A DNA stretch of 64,000 nt from Rouxiella sp. WC2420 (GTDB taxonomy: Bacteria; Pseudomonadota; Gammaproteobacteria; Enterobacterales; Enterobacteriaceae): contig NZ_CP165628.1 in the NCBI RefSeq assembly GCF_041200025.1, positions 1,178,001-1,242,000 on the forward strand, in the 5' to 3' direction. Shown piece after piece: positions 50,030 to 58,697 of this stretch. Each line of letters begins with the position of its first letter. Within the stretch, counting starts at the first letter, position 1. Under the pieces are notes generated by a model, which worked only from the letters and a program-made list of their open reading frames with translations, was not told the DNA's origin and did not search any database. A program made the translations under genes and the position numbers.

Positions 50030-50476
50030 TTATTTTTTACGCAGGACTTTATAGTGAAACAGATAGTATTCACCGGTTGAGCTTTCACCGCTGGAGATAA
50101 TTTCCCAACCGCGATGAAGATAAAAAGCCACCGCTGATTTATTTTGGGTCAGGCATTTTAATGCGCCAGTGCGGGTAAAATTCTTTTCAACTACGCCAAT
50201 CAGATAACTACCCACCCCTTGGCCCTGAGCTTCAGGGTCAATAAACAGGTTGTGCAGGAAATTCTCATACAGTTCTATCGAAGCAAATCCGACCACTTTC
50301 TCGTTTTGCTCGGCAACAATGATTTTTTCGCCAATCACCGCACGATCAAAATCCTCAAGCCTCCATTCGCTGCTGTCCAACCAGGTCCAGGCCGCTTTGC
50401 GAGAGGCGAGATATAGGGTGCGCAAAAAAGGACGATCGGCTTCTTGATAGGGGCGGACCCTGATAGACAAAGGCAA
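50030..50476 (-). CDS. GNAT-family N-acetyltransferase
   Basis: 148 residues with the acetyl-CoA-binding motif A LFIDPEAQGQGVGSYLIG (Q/RxxGxG/A) and the C-terminal AVAFYLHRGWEIISSGESSTGEYYLFHYK, which is typical of the subfamily of small-molecule acetyltransferases. The substrate is unknown. It is followed on the minus strand by nothing nearby and preceded by the terminator of the upstream porin gene. Confidence 0.85.
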   Translation of the reverse strand: MPLSIRVRPYQEADRPFLRTLYLASRKAAWTWLDSSEWRLEDFDRAVIGEKIIVAEQNEKVVGFASIELYENFLHNLFIDPEAQGQGVGSYLIGVVEKNFTRTGALKCLTQNKSAVAFYLHRGWEIISSGESSTGEYYLFHYKVLRKK

Positions 50477-50490
50477 CTCCTTGCAAATTG

Positions 50491-50519
50491 AAATCCCGGC
50501 GAATCGGTCGCCGGGATTT
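50491..50519 (-). terminator. Terminator of the promoter-distal porin
   Basis: Perfect 12-bp stem AAATCCCGGCGA/TCGCCGGGATTT. Read on the minus strand it follows the porin stop directly; part of the stem sequence is shared with the terminator of the other porin. Confidence 0.75.
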
Positions 50520-50528
50520 AACTACTAT

Positions 50529-51812
50529 TTAAAAATCATATTCTAAAGCTAAGTTGCTTTGCCAGAAGTTTCCAGCGGAATTTGAGGTAGTTTGCACACC
50601 GGCGTATTCGGTTATGCTTAGGCCTTTAAGCGTGCCGCCAAAGCTATAAGTACCATAAGCCAGATATTCTGACTGGTTAGTGCTGCTCGCACCGCTGCCT
50701 GGCGTCAGGTCCATAAAGGTATAGCGTGCGCCGACAGAAATATTTGAGGTGGCCGCCCAGTCTACTTCAGTGCCGTAAGCATTGCCGCTGCCCAGGTCCT
50801 GAGTACTGGTAAAGTAAGGTTGAGCGAAATACGTTCCAGATGAGACATTGTGCGAGTAAGGCGTGACCAGGGCTCCATCACCGTAGGCATTATTGCTGGC
50901 GGCAATGTGATCCCAACCCAGGGACCAAACCACCGACGGGGTGAAGTTCATTGTAAATTGCGCGCCGTAAGTGGTGCTGTTGACTTCGCCTGCAACGGCA
51001 TTGCCCGAGCTAAGACCACGAATCGCCTGCACACCAATTTTAGGCTGATATGGATTATCGGTCCACGACAGGAAGCTGTCCCCATAATACATTTTGGTAT
51101 AGTTATTATAGTCTTGATACCACAGCTGGCCGGTCAGTTTTTTGTTGTCAAAGTTGACTGCGCGGCCTCCGCCGATAGCCCACATACCGTTTGTTTTCAT
51201 GCCTTCATTCGTTCCGTCAGCATTGGTATATTCGGTGTCTCTGTGGAAACCTTGATCACCCCATGACTTGTAGCGGGTGACTTTAGTGGCGTGCAGGAAG
51301 TTGTCACTGTCACCGTAATTGGCGTCAACGGCACGATACAGCATCGGGGTGATACGCCAGTCGTAATCACCGAGGAATGGGATATTCAGCCGCTGGTCAC
51401 CGGCAGTAATACTGAAGTCTTTATAATGATATTTAATGTAGGCTTCGCCAACGCCGGTTTCATTTGGGCCAAGTTCTGCAACCAGGTGATCTTCATTGTG
51501 GTCGATACCACGCTGCAAGATGCCACCAAGTGCAAAGCTCAGGCCGTAATACTCGGCACTGGTGTATTTTAGTGTGCCGCCATAGCTAAAGGTATCTTGG
51601 CTGTAACCTTTTTCGAAATAGGCGTTATTCGTTGAGTAGTCAAGCGCACGCAGGCTGCCGTGTATCGTTCCGCAGGTAAACATTTGCGTCAGTGAGTCAG
51701 CAACACCCGCGCTACAGTCAGACGTAGCCGCCATCGCATGCCCCATAAACATTGCTTGCGTCACCCATAGCGCGCCTAGCTTCAAAGAGAAGCATAATTT
51801 TTGTCGTTTCAT
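50529..51812 (-). CDS. OprD-family outer membrane porin, copy 1
   Basis: 427 residues with a signal peptide (about 1-28, ending AMA). A mature beta-barrel has alternating strands and ends in Phe (LALEYDF), the signal for BAM insertion. The pattern GSLRALDYSTNNAYF, YGLSFALGGILQRG, AYIKYHYKDFSITAGDQRL is that of OprD-like 18-strand substrate-specific channels, which take up amino acids and small aromatic or heterocyclic acids. It is a tandem paralogue of the next gene (roughly 85 percent identical by eye). Conserved Cys pair CSAGVADSLTQMFTC near the mature N-terminus. Confidence 0.9.
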   Translation of the reverse strand: MKRQKLCFSLKLGALWVTQAMFMGHAMAATSDCSAGVADSLTQMFTCGTIHGSLRALDYSTNNAYFEKGYSQDTFSYGGTLKYTSAEYYGLSFALGGILQRGIDHNEDHLVAELGPNETGVGEAYIKYHYKDFSITAGDQRLNIPFLGDYDWRITPMLYRAVDANYGDSDNFLHATKVTRYKSWGDQGFHRDTEYTNADGTNEGMKTNGMWAIGGGRAVNFDNKKLTGQLWYQDYNNYTKMYYGDSFLSWTDNPYQPKIGVQAIRGLSSGNAVAGEVNSTTYGAQFTMNFTPSVVWSLGWDHIAASNNAYGDGALVTPYSHNVSSGTYFAQPYFTSTQDLGSGNAYGTEVDWAATSNISVGARYTFMDLTPGSGASSTNQSEYLAYGTYSFGGTLKGLSITEYAGVQTTSNSAGNFWQSNLALEYDF

Positions 51813-51885
51813 TCTTTTATCCTGTCGAAAGTAATGTCATTTGCGGGCTATAAAACGGCCTATTTGCTTTTGTCTCTCAAATTTT

Positions 51886-51901
51886 ACGCAAACGGTTGCC
51901 A
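51886..51901. promoter_or_regulatory. PurR/LacI-like operator before porin copy 1
   Basis: ACGCAAACGGTTGCCA matches the PurR consensus ACGCAAACGTTTGCGT at 13 of 16 positions. It lies downstream of the -10 box, where a repressor would block elongation. It is conserved to the last base in the other porin leader. Confidence 0.55.
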
Positions 51902-51925
51902 GCTCATTGAGCAAAGGGCGGGGGC

Positions 51926-51953
51926 ATAATAGATATTTTTATAGTTTGGTCAA
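51926..51953 (-). promoter_or_regulatory. Promoter of porin copy 1
   Basis: On the minus strand: -35 TTGACC (51953-51948), 16-bp spacer, -10 TATTAT (51931-51926). The arrangement is conserved in the second porin. Confidence 0.65.
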
Positions 51954-51974
51954 TAAGAACGGATCGTTATCATT
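51939..51974 (-). pseudogene. Remnant of the FAD-oxidase gene 3' end
   Basis: On the minus strand this encodes NDNDPFLLTKL and a stop, matching the C-terminus of the oxidase encoded at 53705-55111 (IDNDPLLLTER and stop). The nucleotide match continues into the porin leader on both sides of the duplication and fades upstream of about 51985. It is a leftover of a tandem duplication of oxidase tail plus porin. Confidence 0.8.
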
Positions 51975-52249
51975 TTAAACCGAATACATATTTAGGGTCT
52001 AAAAGCACGCTGGGTGTATGTAACTATTTGTTATTTATTTAAATTATTTAGGTGAGCTAATTTATGGATAAACGTTTCTTTATTTGTCGTGCTTGATTTT
52101 AAAACATCATAACTTGTTTGTTTTTACCGCGATGTTGCAAAATATCGGTATTATTTGTTTCATTATTTATTTGCTTAAATAATGTGCTTATTACAAGTTA
52201 CGTACCGTTATATTATCGTTGCTGCCGTACAGTAATTAATAAAATAAAT

Positions 52250-52270
52250 CCCGGCGAATTGAACGCCGGG
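52250..52270 (-). terminator. Terminator of porin copy 2
   Basis: Stem CCCGGCG/CGCCGGG (extendable with flanking AT pairs); on the minus strand it is followed by ATTTATTTTATT. Confidence 0.75.
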
Positions 52271-52283
52271 ATTGTAGACCTGG

Positions 52284-53576
52284 TTAGAAGTCGTATTCCA
52301 GACTGATTCGGTTTTGCCAGAAGTTTCCAGCTGAGTTAGAGGTGGTTTGCACGCCGGCAAAATCGGTCACGCTCAGGCCTTTCAGCACACCATCAAAGCT
52401 GTATGTGCCGTAAATCAGGTATTCCGACTGATTAGTGCTGCTCGCGCCAGAGCTAGGAGTCAGATCCATAAAGGTATAACGAGTACCAACAGAAATGCTG
52501 GAAGTTGCCGTCCAGTTCAGGTCGGTGCCGTAGGCATTGCCGCTGCCCAAGTCCTGAGTGCTGGTGAAGAACGGTTGTGCGAAATACGGGCCTGATGAAG
52601 CATTATGCGCATATGGCGTGACCAGTGCGCCGTCGCCGTAGGCATTATTGCTGGCGGCAATGTGATCCCAGTTCAGAGACCAGCGCAGAGACGGAGTAAA
52701 GTTCATCGCGAACTGTGCGCCGTAAGTGGTGCTGTTAACTTCGCCCGCGACGGCATTGCCCGAGCTAAGGCCGCGAATAACTTGCAGACCAATTTTTGGC
52801 TGGTAAGAGGTATCGGTCCACGACAGGTAGCTGTCGGCATAATACATTTTAGTATAATTATTATAGTCTTCGTACCACAGCTGGCCGGTCAGCTTTTTAT
52901 TATCAAAGTTGACTGCGCGACCGCCGCCGATGGCCCACATGCCGTTGGTTTTCATGCCTTCGTTAGTGCCATCTGCATTGGTATAGGCAGTGTCTCTGTG
53001 GAAACCTTGATCACCCCAGTTTTTAAAGCGGGTGACTTTAGTGGCGTGCAGGAAGTTATCGGCATCGCCGTAGTTGGCATCAACAGCGCGGTACAGCATT
53101 GGGGTGATACGCCAGTCATAATCACCGAGGAATGGAATGCTAAGGCGTTGATCACCGGCAGTAATACTGAAATCTTTATAATGATATTTGATGTAGGCCT
53201 CACCGACGCCGGTTTGATTTGAACCGAGCTCAGAGACCAAATGATCCTGATTGTGATCAATACCACGCTGGAAAATGCCACCGAGACCAAAGCTCAGGCC
53301 ATAATATTCTGCGGTGGTGTATTTTACGGTGCCGCCGTAGCTGAAGGTGTCTTGACTGTAACCTTTTGAAAAATATGCGTTATGTGTCGAGTAATCAAGC
53401 GCACGCAGGCTGCCGTGTACTGAACCGCAGGTGAACATTTGGGTCAGTGAGTCGGCAACGCCAGCGTCGCAGTCAGACGTCGCGGCTGTTGCCGCCGCCG
53501 CATGACCCATAAACAGTGCCTGTGAAACCAATAGCGCGCCCAGCTTCAATGAGAAGCTTAATTTTTGTTGTTTCAT
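52284..53576 (-). CDS. OprD-family outer membrane porin, copy 2
   Basis: 430 residues, signal peptide ending in HAAAA/TAA region (about 1-28), barrel with terminal Phe (SLEYDF). Very similar to copy 1 along its length; differences cluster in segments that should be loops. It is the first porin after the oxidase gene and, by the presence of the intact oxidase tail upstream, sits at the ancestral location. Probably the outer-membrane entry for the substrate handled by the ABC transporter encoded just upstream. Confidence 0.9.
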   Translation of the reverse strand: MKQQKLSFSLKLGALLVSQALFMGHAAAATAATSDCDAGVADSLTQMFTCGSVHGSLRALDYSTHNAYFSKGYSQDTFSYGGTVKYTTAEYYGLSFGLGGIFQRGIDHNQDHLVSELGSNQTGVGEAYIKYHYKDFSITAGDQRLSIPFLGDYDWRITPMLYRAVDANYGDADNFLHATKVTRFKNWGDQGFHRDTAYTNADGTNEGMKTNGMWAIGGGRAVNFDNKKLTGQLWYEDYNNYTKMYYADSYLSWTDTSYQPKIGLQVIRGLSSGNAVAGEVNSTTYGAQFAMNFTPSLRWSLNWDHIAASNNAYGDGALVTPYAHNASSGPYFAQPFFTSTQDLGSGNAYGTDLNWTATSSISVGTRYTFMDLTPSSGASSTNQSEYLIYGTYSFDGVLKGLSVTDFAGVQTTSNSAGNFWQNRISLEYDF

Positions 53577-53651
53577 TCATTTCATCCTGTCAAAAGTAAT
53601 GTCATTTGCGGGCCTTAAAAGCGGCCTATTTGTTTGTGTTTCTCAAATTTG

Positions 53652-53667
53652 ACGCAAACGGTTGCCA
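53652..53667. promoter_or_regulatory. PurR/LacI-like operator before porin copy 2
   Basis: Identical 16-mer to that at 51886-51901 (13 of 16 PurR consensus positions), 76 bp before the porin start. Confidence 0.55.
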
Positions 53668-53691
53668 CCTCGCTAAACAAAGGGCGGGGCG

Positions 53692-53719
53692 ATAATAGTT
53701 ATTTTTATCGTTCAGTCAA
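53692..53719 (-). promoter_or_regulatory. Promoter of porin copy 2, overlapping the oxidase gene end
   Basis: On the minus strand: -35 TTGACT (53719-53714), 16-bp spacer, -10 TATTAT (53697-53692). The -35 box falls inside the last codons of the oxidase gene (Leu-Thr of LLTER). Confidence 0.65.
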
Positions 53720-55111
53720 TAAGAGTGGATCATTATCAATTTCAAGCTGGTCACGTATTTCCCAGCCACGCAGCTTGCCGGGATTAAGTAATCCATTAGG
53801 ATCTAATGCATTTTTTACTGAAACTACCTCCGTGCGAACGACTCCTTGCTTACCATCTTCAATTTGAAAAACATGCGGATTGTTTATTTTTACCTCATTC
53901 TTGCGGAATATCTCCATTATTTCGTTCAATCGGTCATCGCTGGAATAACGTACTAATTGCAAACCGCTAGCGGTTATATTTCCATCGTTGTCACGGAGGA
54001 ATTCAATATGTGAAATCACTTCGTCACCGAAATATTCCGCCATGCTGATTATTTGTTCGCGATATTTGGAATAATCAAACGCCGTTTGCAAATAGGTTAA
54101 TGTGTTGTCTATTTTTAACGCATGCAGGGTAGTGTGATTCCAGCAATATTCCATCAATGAAGCATTCGCTTCGCGCGCATCTTCTGCCGTCTGGCGAATC
54201 GCCGCCTCGCCGTTAAATGTGGCCAGTATCCCGTCGCCGAGGCCTTCGCTTTCCTGTGCTACGACGCTGATTACCGCATGCTGGCTGGCCCGGTAATTCC
54301 CGTTTAAATGGCTGAAATAGCTCGGGATCGGTGCCGCGAATAGCGCAATCTGACGTTTTACCAGACCTGGAGATCGGGCCAGCGCATTGGCGTAATCCAG
54401 CGCGTCGATGAAATTGTCAAACACGTCCAACCTTTCAATCCAGCGATGCGCCGGTGCCAACGCCAGCTCGACTTCCAGCACAATGCCGTTACTGCCGTAG
54501 GCATGATGGAGCAGTAAGGCCTGTGGAGCCGGAACGGTTAACACTCGCGGTTCGGCTTCCATGGTCATGACTTTGATACCCAACACGTTGCCCGGTGCAC
54601 CCAGCGGACCATAGTTGATCGAGCCGATGCCGCCGAAACCGCCGCCGTAAAGTCCGCCGAGACTTGCCAGACGATAGGTAGAAGGCATGCAGCGCAGCTC
54701 CCAGCCGGAAGGCCGGGTCTGGGCTTCAATATCTGCCAGACGAATACCGGCCTGAGCGCGCACCGTGCCGTCGCCCAACTCGCAGACCTGATTAAAGCCG
54801 GTCATATCCACCAGAATTCCGCCCTCCAGCGGCACTAACTGACCGTAGTTGCCGGTCGCACCACCGCGCAGGATCAGCGGTAATTTATGTTCTACACAGG
54901 CGGCAACCAGCTGGCGCAGTTGCTCTTGATTGAGCGGTTTTACCACCGCGTCTGCCTGTTTATCTTCCAGCTGCCGTTTTAACACCGGGCTAAACCAGTG
55001 AAAATCGCGTGAAAGACGCTTAACCTTGGCTGACTGCAAGGTCCATTCGAGACTCGGTAGTGCCTGTTGTATCAGCGCCACCGCCTGCTTACGTTGTTCA
55101 CTTTCCATCAT
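53705..55111 (-). CDS. FAD-binding oxidoreductase, GlcD/VAO type
   Basis: 468 residues with a PCMH-type FAD-binding domain: PLNQEQLRQLVAACVEHKLPLILRGGATGNYGQ (pyrophosphate and FAD contact) and LGGLYGGGFGGIGSINYGPLG (second FAD segment) at about 155-175. A C-terminal cap domain closes with LDPNGLLNPGKLRGWE, the usual end of GlcD-like oxidases. Such enzymes oxidise 2-hydroxy acids or similar alcohols. It is the last enzyme gene of the eight-gene operon, 42 bp after the permease gene, and the porin promoter overlaps its end. Confidence 0.88.
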   Translation of the reverse strand: MMESEQRKQAVALIQQALPSLEWTLQSAKVKRLSRDFHWFSPVLKRQLEDKQADAVVKPLNQEQLRQLVAACVEHKLPLILRGGATGNYGQLVPLEGGILVDMTGFNQVCELGDGTVRAQAGIRLADIEAQTRPSGWELRCMPSTYRLASLGGLYGGGFGGIGSINYGPLGAPGNVLGIKVMTMEAEPRVLTVPAPQALLLHHAYGSNGIVLEVELALAPAHRWIERLDVFDNFIDALDYANALARSPGLVKRQIALFAAPIPSYFSHLNGNYRASQHAVISVVAQESEGLGDGILATFNGEAAIRQTAEDAREANASLMEYCWNHTTLHALKIDNTLTYLQTAFDYSKYREQIISMAEYFGDEVISHIEFLRDNDGNITASGLQLVRYSSDDRLNEIMEIFRKNEVKINNPHVFQIEDGKQGVVRTEVVSVKNALDPNGLLNPGKLRGWEIRDQLEIDNDPLLLTER

Positions 55112-55153
55112 TATCCTGCCTGCTAAAGTTATCGAAAAATTATCGGCGATCGA

Positions 55154-55969
55154 TTAATGCGACTGCACAACTTCGCTTTCATGCCAGGCGCTCAGCGCAC
55201 GGCGGGATATCCACGACATCACCCCAAACAGCGCGATACCGGTGAGAGAAATCAGCAGCAGGGCGGCAAACATCAGCGGAATATCCAGCTGGTAACCGGC
55301 CTGCAGGATTTGATAGGCCAGCCCGGTATTATTGCCACCGGTTCCGGCGACAAATTCCGCGACCACTGCGCCAATCAAAGACAGGCCGCTGGAAATACGC
55401 AGCGCACCAAAGAAATACGGCAGGGCAGAAGGAATACGCAGGCGGATAAGGATTTGCAGGCGGCTGGCGTGACTGAGCTGGAAATAGCTCAGCAGGCCCG
55501 GCGAAACGCTGCGCAGCCCCTGAGTGGTATTGGAAATAATCGGAAACACCGCCATCAGGGTCGAGCATACGACTAGCGACAGGGTGGTATCTTTGACCCA
55601 AATGATGATCAGGGGCGCAATCGCGACTATTGGCGTGACCTGTAAAAACACGATGTAAGGAAACAGCGCGGTTTCTACAAAACGGTTTTGCACCAGTACG
55701 AAGGCCACCAGCGAGCCGATAATGATCGACAGCAAAAATGAGATCAGCGTAATTTTTAGCGTGTAGAGCAGCGACATCATCAATGAGCCCAGATTAGTCC
55801 ACAGACTTTCGAGCATCGCCATCGGTGATGGCACGAGAAATTGCGGAATATTGAAATAGCTGACCCAGCCCTGCCACAGCAGGATCATGGCTATCGCAAC
55901 CAGTGTCGGATAGAGAATTTTGCGAAATTTCGGGCTGCTCATCAGCGGCGAACTGTTTGAAGTTTTCAT
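55154..55969 (-). CDS. ABC transporter permease, SsuC/TauC/NrtB-like
   Basis: 271 residues from the chosen start, with about six spans (ILYPTLVAIAMILLWQGWV, LMSLLYTLKITLISFLLSIIIGSLVAF and following). The EAA-type loop precedes the last spans (LQILIRLRIPSALPYFFGALRIS). The frame is open 96 bp upstream, but the ATG at 55969 gives MKTSNSSPL and lies 4 bp after the ATPase gene. It works with the ATPase and the NMT1-type binding protein of the same operon to import the substrate. Confidence 0.9.
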   Translation of the reverse strand: MKTSNSSPLMSSPKFRKILYPTLVAIAMILLWQGWVSYFNIPQFLVPSPMAMLESLWTNLGSLMMSLLYTLKITLISFLLSIIIGSLVAFVLVQNRFVETALFPYIVFLQVTPIVAIAPLIIIWVKDTTLSLVVCSTLMAVFPIISNTTQGLRSVSPGLLSYFQLSHASRLQILIRLRIPSALPYFFGALRISSGLSLIGAVVAEFVAGTGGNNTGLAYQILQAGYQLDIPLMFAALLLISLTGIALFGVMSWISRRALSAWHESEVVQSH

Positions 55970-55973
55970 GGCT

Positions 55974-56801
55974 TTACTCCATACCCGATTGGCTGGCTTG
56001 CAGCAGGCTATCTTGTAACTGCTTGGCATAGCGTGAAAAAGTGGGGCTGACGCGGAAATCGTCATCGCGCGGGAAAGGCTCGTTAATAGCGATATCTTCT
56101 ACTACCCGTCCCGGTCGAGCCGCCATCATTATCACCCGCTGTGAAAGGAAGACAGCCTCGTGGATCGAGTGAGTGACGAAAACAACCGTTAGCCCCTGTT
56201 CGCGCCATAATCGCAGCAGATCGCTGTCGAGTTTGTTACGGGTGATTTCATCCAATGCGCCGAAAGGCTCATCCATCAGCAGCAGTTTTGGCCGTGTCAC
56301 CAGCCCGCGAGCAATAGAAACGCGCATTTGCATACCGCCTGAAAGCTCTCGCGGCAAGACCTTGGCGAATTTGCCAAGCCCGACCAGCTCCAACGCTTCG
56401 CTGACTCGAGTATTGGCCTCTGCGCGCGGTACTCCGGCCAAATCCAGCGGCAGGCGGACATTGCTTTGCACGTTGCTCCACGGCATCAGTGTGGCTTCCT
56501 GAAACACAAATGACAGCGGGATTTGCGCCTTTTCGCGGCTGTCGCGTCGCCATAGCATCAGCTTGCCGTCGCTAGGCTCAATCAGCCCGGCAACCATTTT
56601 CAATAGCGTACTTTTGCCACAGCCGGAAGGGCCCAGCAGGGTGACAAACTCTCCCTGATTAATCGTCAGATTGACCGGCAGCAGTGCGCGAGTACCGTTG
56701 CTGTAAATTTTCTCGGCCGATAGCACCTCAATTGCCGGAGTCGCTGCGGCAGGTGCAGGGCTTTCTTCGCCAATCACCGTAAATTTGGGGGCTATGTTCA
56801 T
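55974..56801 (-). CDS. ABC transporter ATP-binding protein, SsuB/TauB/ThiZ-like
   Basis: 275 residues. Walker A GPSGCGKST (57-65), Q-loop FVFQEATLMPW, signature LSGGMQMR, Walker B LLLMDEPFGALDE and switch His in VTHSIHEA. The nitrate/sulfonate/taurine/HMP subfamily is indicated by this pattern and by partner proteins. It overlaps the binding-protein gene by 4 bp. Confidence 0.93.
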   Translation of the reverse strand: MNIAPKFTVIGEESPAPAAATPAIEVLSAEKIYSNGTRALLPVNLTINQGEFVTLLGPSGCGKSTLLKMVAGLIEPSDGKLMLWRRDSREKAQIPLSFVFQEATLMPWSNVQSNVRLPLDLAGVPRAEANTRVSEALELVGLGKFAKVLPRELSGGMQMRVSIARGLVTRPKLLLMDEPFGALDEITRNKLDSDLLRLWREQGLTVVFVTHSIHEAVFLSQRVIMMAARPGRVVEDIAINEPFPRDDDFRVSPTFSRYAKQLQDSLLQASQSGME

Positions 56802-57781
56802 GGCATGACCTTCGCGTCTTTAACCAGATCCAGGGTATAAGTCTGAACAAACGGTACCTTATTGGCATCAATCAGCTTGTTCTTGACCAGCATGTCCCAG
56901 GTTTCTTTCAGGCGAGGCTCGGTAATAATGCCGATACCGCCGGTCTGCGCGTCACCGCCGGTCACCAGCTGGTATTTTTTCATCTGCGCGATACCGAAGG
57001 CTATCTGGTCAGCGCCCATGCGAGGATTATCTTTGCGAATCAGCTCGTTGCCCGCAGTCGGATCTTGCAGATAGTCTTTCCATCCCTGCATCGAGGCTTT
57101 GATAAAGGCTGCCAGCACCGCAGGACGTTTCTGAACGGTATCTGCCATACAAATGATCGAATTACCGTAAGGCGGGTAACCCCAGTCGCTCAGTGGATAG
57201 ACGTAAAACGGCTTGCCGCCTTTCTGCACCGAGAACGGTTCTGAAGTCACGTAACCCTGTTGCACCAGATTGTTGTCGGCGAGGAAGGGCTGCACACTAA
57301 AGGTGTAAGGGCGAATCTTGGTATTGCCGTAACCTAGCGTGCTCTTGGCCCACGGCCAGAATGAGGTATAGGCTTCGGTAGCCAGCAGGAAGGTTTTATC
57401 CTTGAGCTCTTCAGGTTTAGTCACCTTATCGTGGCTGATAAACACCGTTGGCGAATGTTGGAATACTGTCGCGACGGTCATTGCATGCACGCCAGATTGC
57501 CACATTTCCAGCGCCTGTCCGTTGTCACCAATTGTGCAATCGGCCTGACCGGCAGCCAGCAACTGCATGACGTTGACCTGAGGGCCGCCCATTTTTATGG
57601 TCATATCCAGCCCGGCCTGCTTGTAGAGCCCTTTGGCCTGTGCCTCGTAAAAACCGCCGTGTTCGGCCTGCGCATACCAGTTAGTCAGCAGTGTAAACTT
57701 TTCCTCGGCATGACTGGCGGTAGATGTGCCAATCAACAGCAGGGCAAGCGCGGTATAGGTTGGGGTACGCAATGTTTTCAT
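56798..57781 (-). CDS. NMT1/THI5-type ABC transporter substrate-binding protein, copy 1
   Basis: 327 residues from the chosen start with a signal peptide of about 25 residues (ending TASHA, then EEKFTLL). NMT1/THI5 hallmarks: TNWYAQAEHGGFYEAQAKGLYKQAGLDMTIKMGG, then VNVMQLLAAGQADCTIGDNGQAL. The family binds pyrimidines such as HMP and formyl-aminopyrimidine, nitrate, taurine and other small ligands. The frame is open far upstream, but the ATG at 57781 has AAGGAA before it and starts the signal. A second, related binding protein is encoded at 62796. Confidence 0.92.
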   Translation of the reverse strand: MKTLRTPTYTALALLLIGTSTASHAEEKFTLLTNWYAQAEHGGFYEAQAKGLYKQAGLDMTIKMGGPQVNVMQLLAAGQADCTIGDNGQALEMWQSGVHAMTVATVFQHSPTVFISHDKVTKPEELKDKTFLLATEAYTSFWPWAKSTLGYGNTKIRPYTFSVQPFLADNNLVQQGYVTSEPFSVQKGGKPFYVYPLSDWGYPPYGNSIICMADTVQKRPAVLAAFIKASMQGWKDYLQDPTAGNELIRKDNPRMGADQIAFGIAQMKKYQLVTGGDAQTGGIGIITEPRLKETWDMLVKNKLIDANKVPFVQTYTLDLVKDAKVMP

Positions 57782-57794
57782 CACCAAAATTCCT

Positions 57795-58673
57795 TTATTC
57801 AGAGGCCAAAGAGGAAGGAGGAGTAAACGTAGATTGCACAAAACCGTTCCAATGGTGTTTGCCCCACGTCGGTTCGCTGCGCACCATCCATTCCATGTGA
57901 TGGATTTCAGTGATCGCCTGCGCCCAGCTAACGGCGAGCGAATCCAGAATGGCATGTCCCTGTTCGGCGGTGGCTTCAGTGGGGTCGCCAATTACGCCGC
58001 TCGGGCCAAAATCGTAAGAAGCCCAGGCCGCAGCAGGACGGCCGCTCGACAGGGTTGGGCACGGGAATTCCGGCGGATAGTTAGCGACGGCGTGCTCCAT
58101 CTTCACGCACTCCGGGGCCAGAGCCAGCATCACTGCAGTCTCGCTGTGACCAGCATGCATCGCCATTTTTTGCTCCTGCGCCGAGAGGTACTGATTTTCG
58201 ACATTCGGCACGCGAAACACGTCGTGGGGGATCATTATCATATCGCCGTGGCGCAGGCGCATTTCGCGCGAAGCCATCTGGAGCACCTGTGGTTGCCCGC
58301 CGTGGCCATTGATCATCAGTAATTTGCGGAAACCGGCGCGATACAGCGATTCGGCAATTTCCAGAATGGTTTGCAGCAGCGTGTCACCGGTCAGGGTCAG
58401 CGTGCCGGGGAAATTCAGGTGTTCGTCTGATTTACCATAAGTAATCGGCGCAATGGCGTAGGCCGGGATATCCGCGGGTAAACGGGCGAGGGCGTGCCCG
58501 GTAACGCCAGATGAAATCACGCTATCGACCGAGCACGGCAGGTGTGGGCCATGCTGTTCAATCGCGCCGGTTGGCAACACGATCACGGTGTTGGCCTTGT
58601 CTGGCATGGCCGCAATCGCCGTCCAGCTTAGAAAGGGAAGAAAGCGCGTGGCGGGAATATAACCGTTAATCAT
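57795..58673 (-). CDS. Creatininase-family amidohydrolase
   Basis: 292 residues. Metal-binding motifs of the creatininase family are complete: PTGAIEQHGPHLP (Glu39, His41), CSVDS (Asp50), INGHGGQ, and HAGHSETAVML (His and Glu). The family hydrolyses cyclic or formamide C-N bonds: creatininase itself, the archaeal ArfB formamidopyrimidine deformylase, and mycofactocin MftE. A start at 58673 (GAGG eight bases before) is preferred over the ATG at 58685. It lies between the transporter and Rid genes, so it probably opens or deformylates a nitrogen heterocycle. Confidence 0.9.
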   Translation of the reverse strand: MINGYIPATRFLPFLSWTAIAAMPDKANTVIVLPTGAIEQHGPHLPCSVDSVISSGVTGHALARLPADIPAYAIAPITYGKSDEHLNFPGTLTLTGDTLLQTILEIAESLYRAGFRKLLMINGHGGQPQVLQMASREMRLRHGDMIMIPHDVFRVPNVENQYLSAQEQKMAMHAGHSETAVMLALAPECVKMEHAVANYPPEFPCPTLSSGRPAAAWASYDFGPSGVIGDPTEATAEQGHAILDSLAVSWAQAITEIHHMEWMVRSEPTWGKHHWNGFVQSTFTPPSSLASE

Positions 58674-58697
58674 GTTGTGCCTCATCGTAAAAAAGAC

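Larger units (their letters stand above)
51813..52283. other. Spacer between the two porin genes
   Basis: 471 bp. From the porin start backwards: a 5' leader almost identical to that of copy 2, a LacI/PurR-like operator, a promoter, the remnant of the oxidase 3' end, then about 270 bp of AT-rich sequence with no gene, and the terminator of copy 2. Confidence 0.75.

Noticed and set aside
50529-53576. Tandem porins as a mobile or composite element
   Set aside because: No transposase or terminal inverted repeats; simple tandem duplication explains the pattern, including the oxidase tail.
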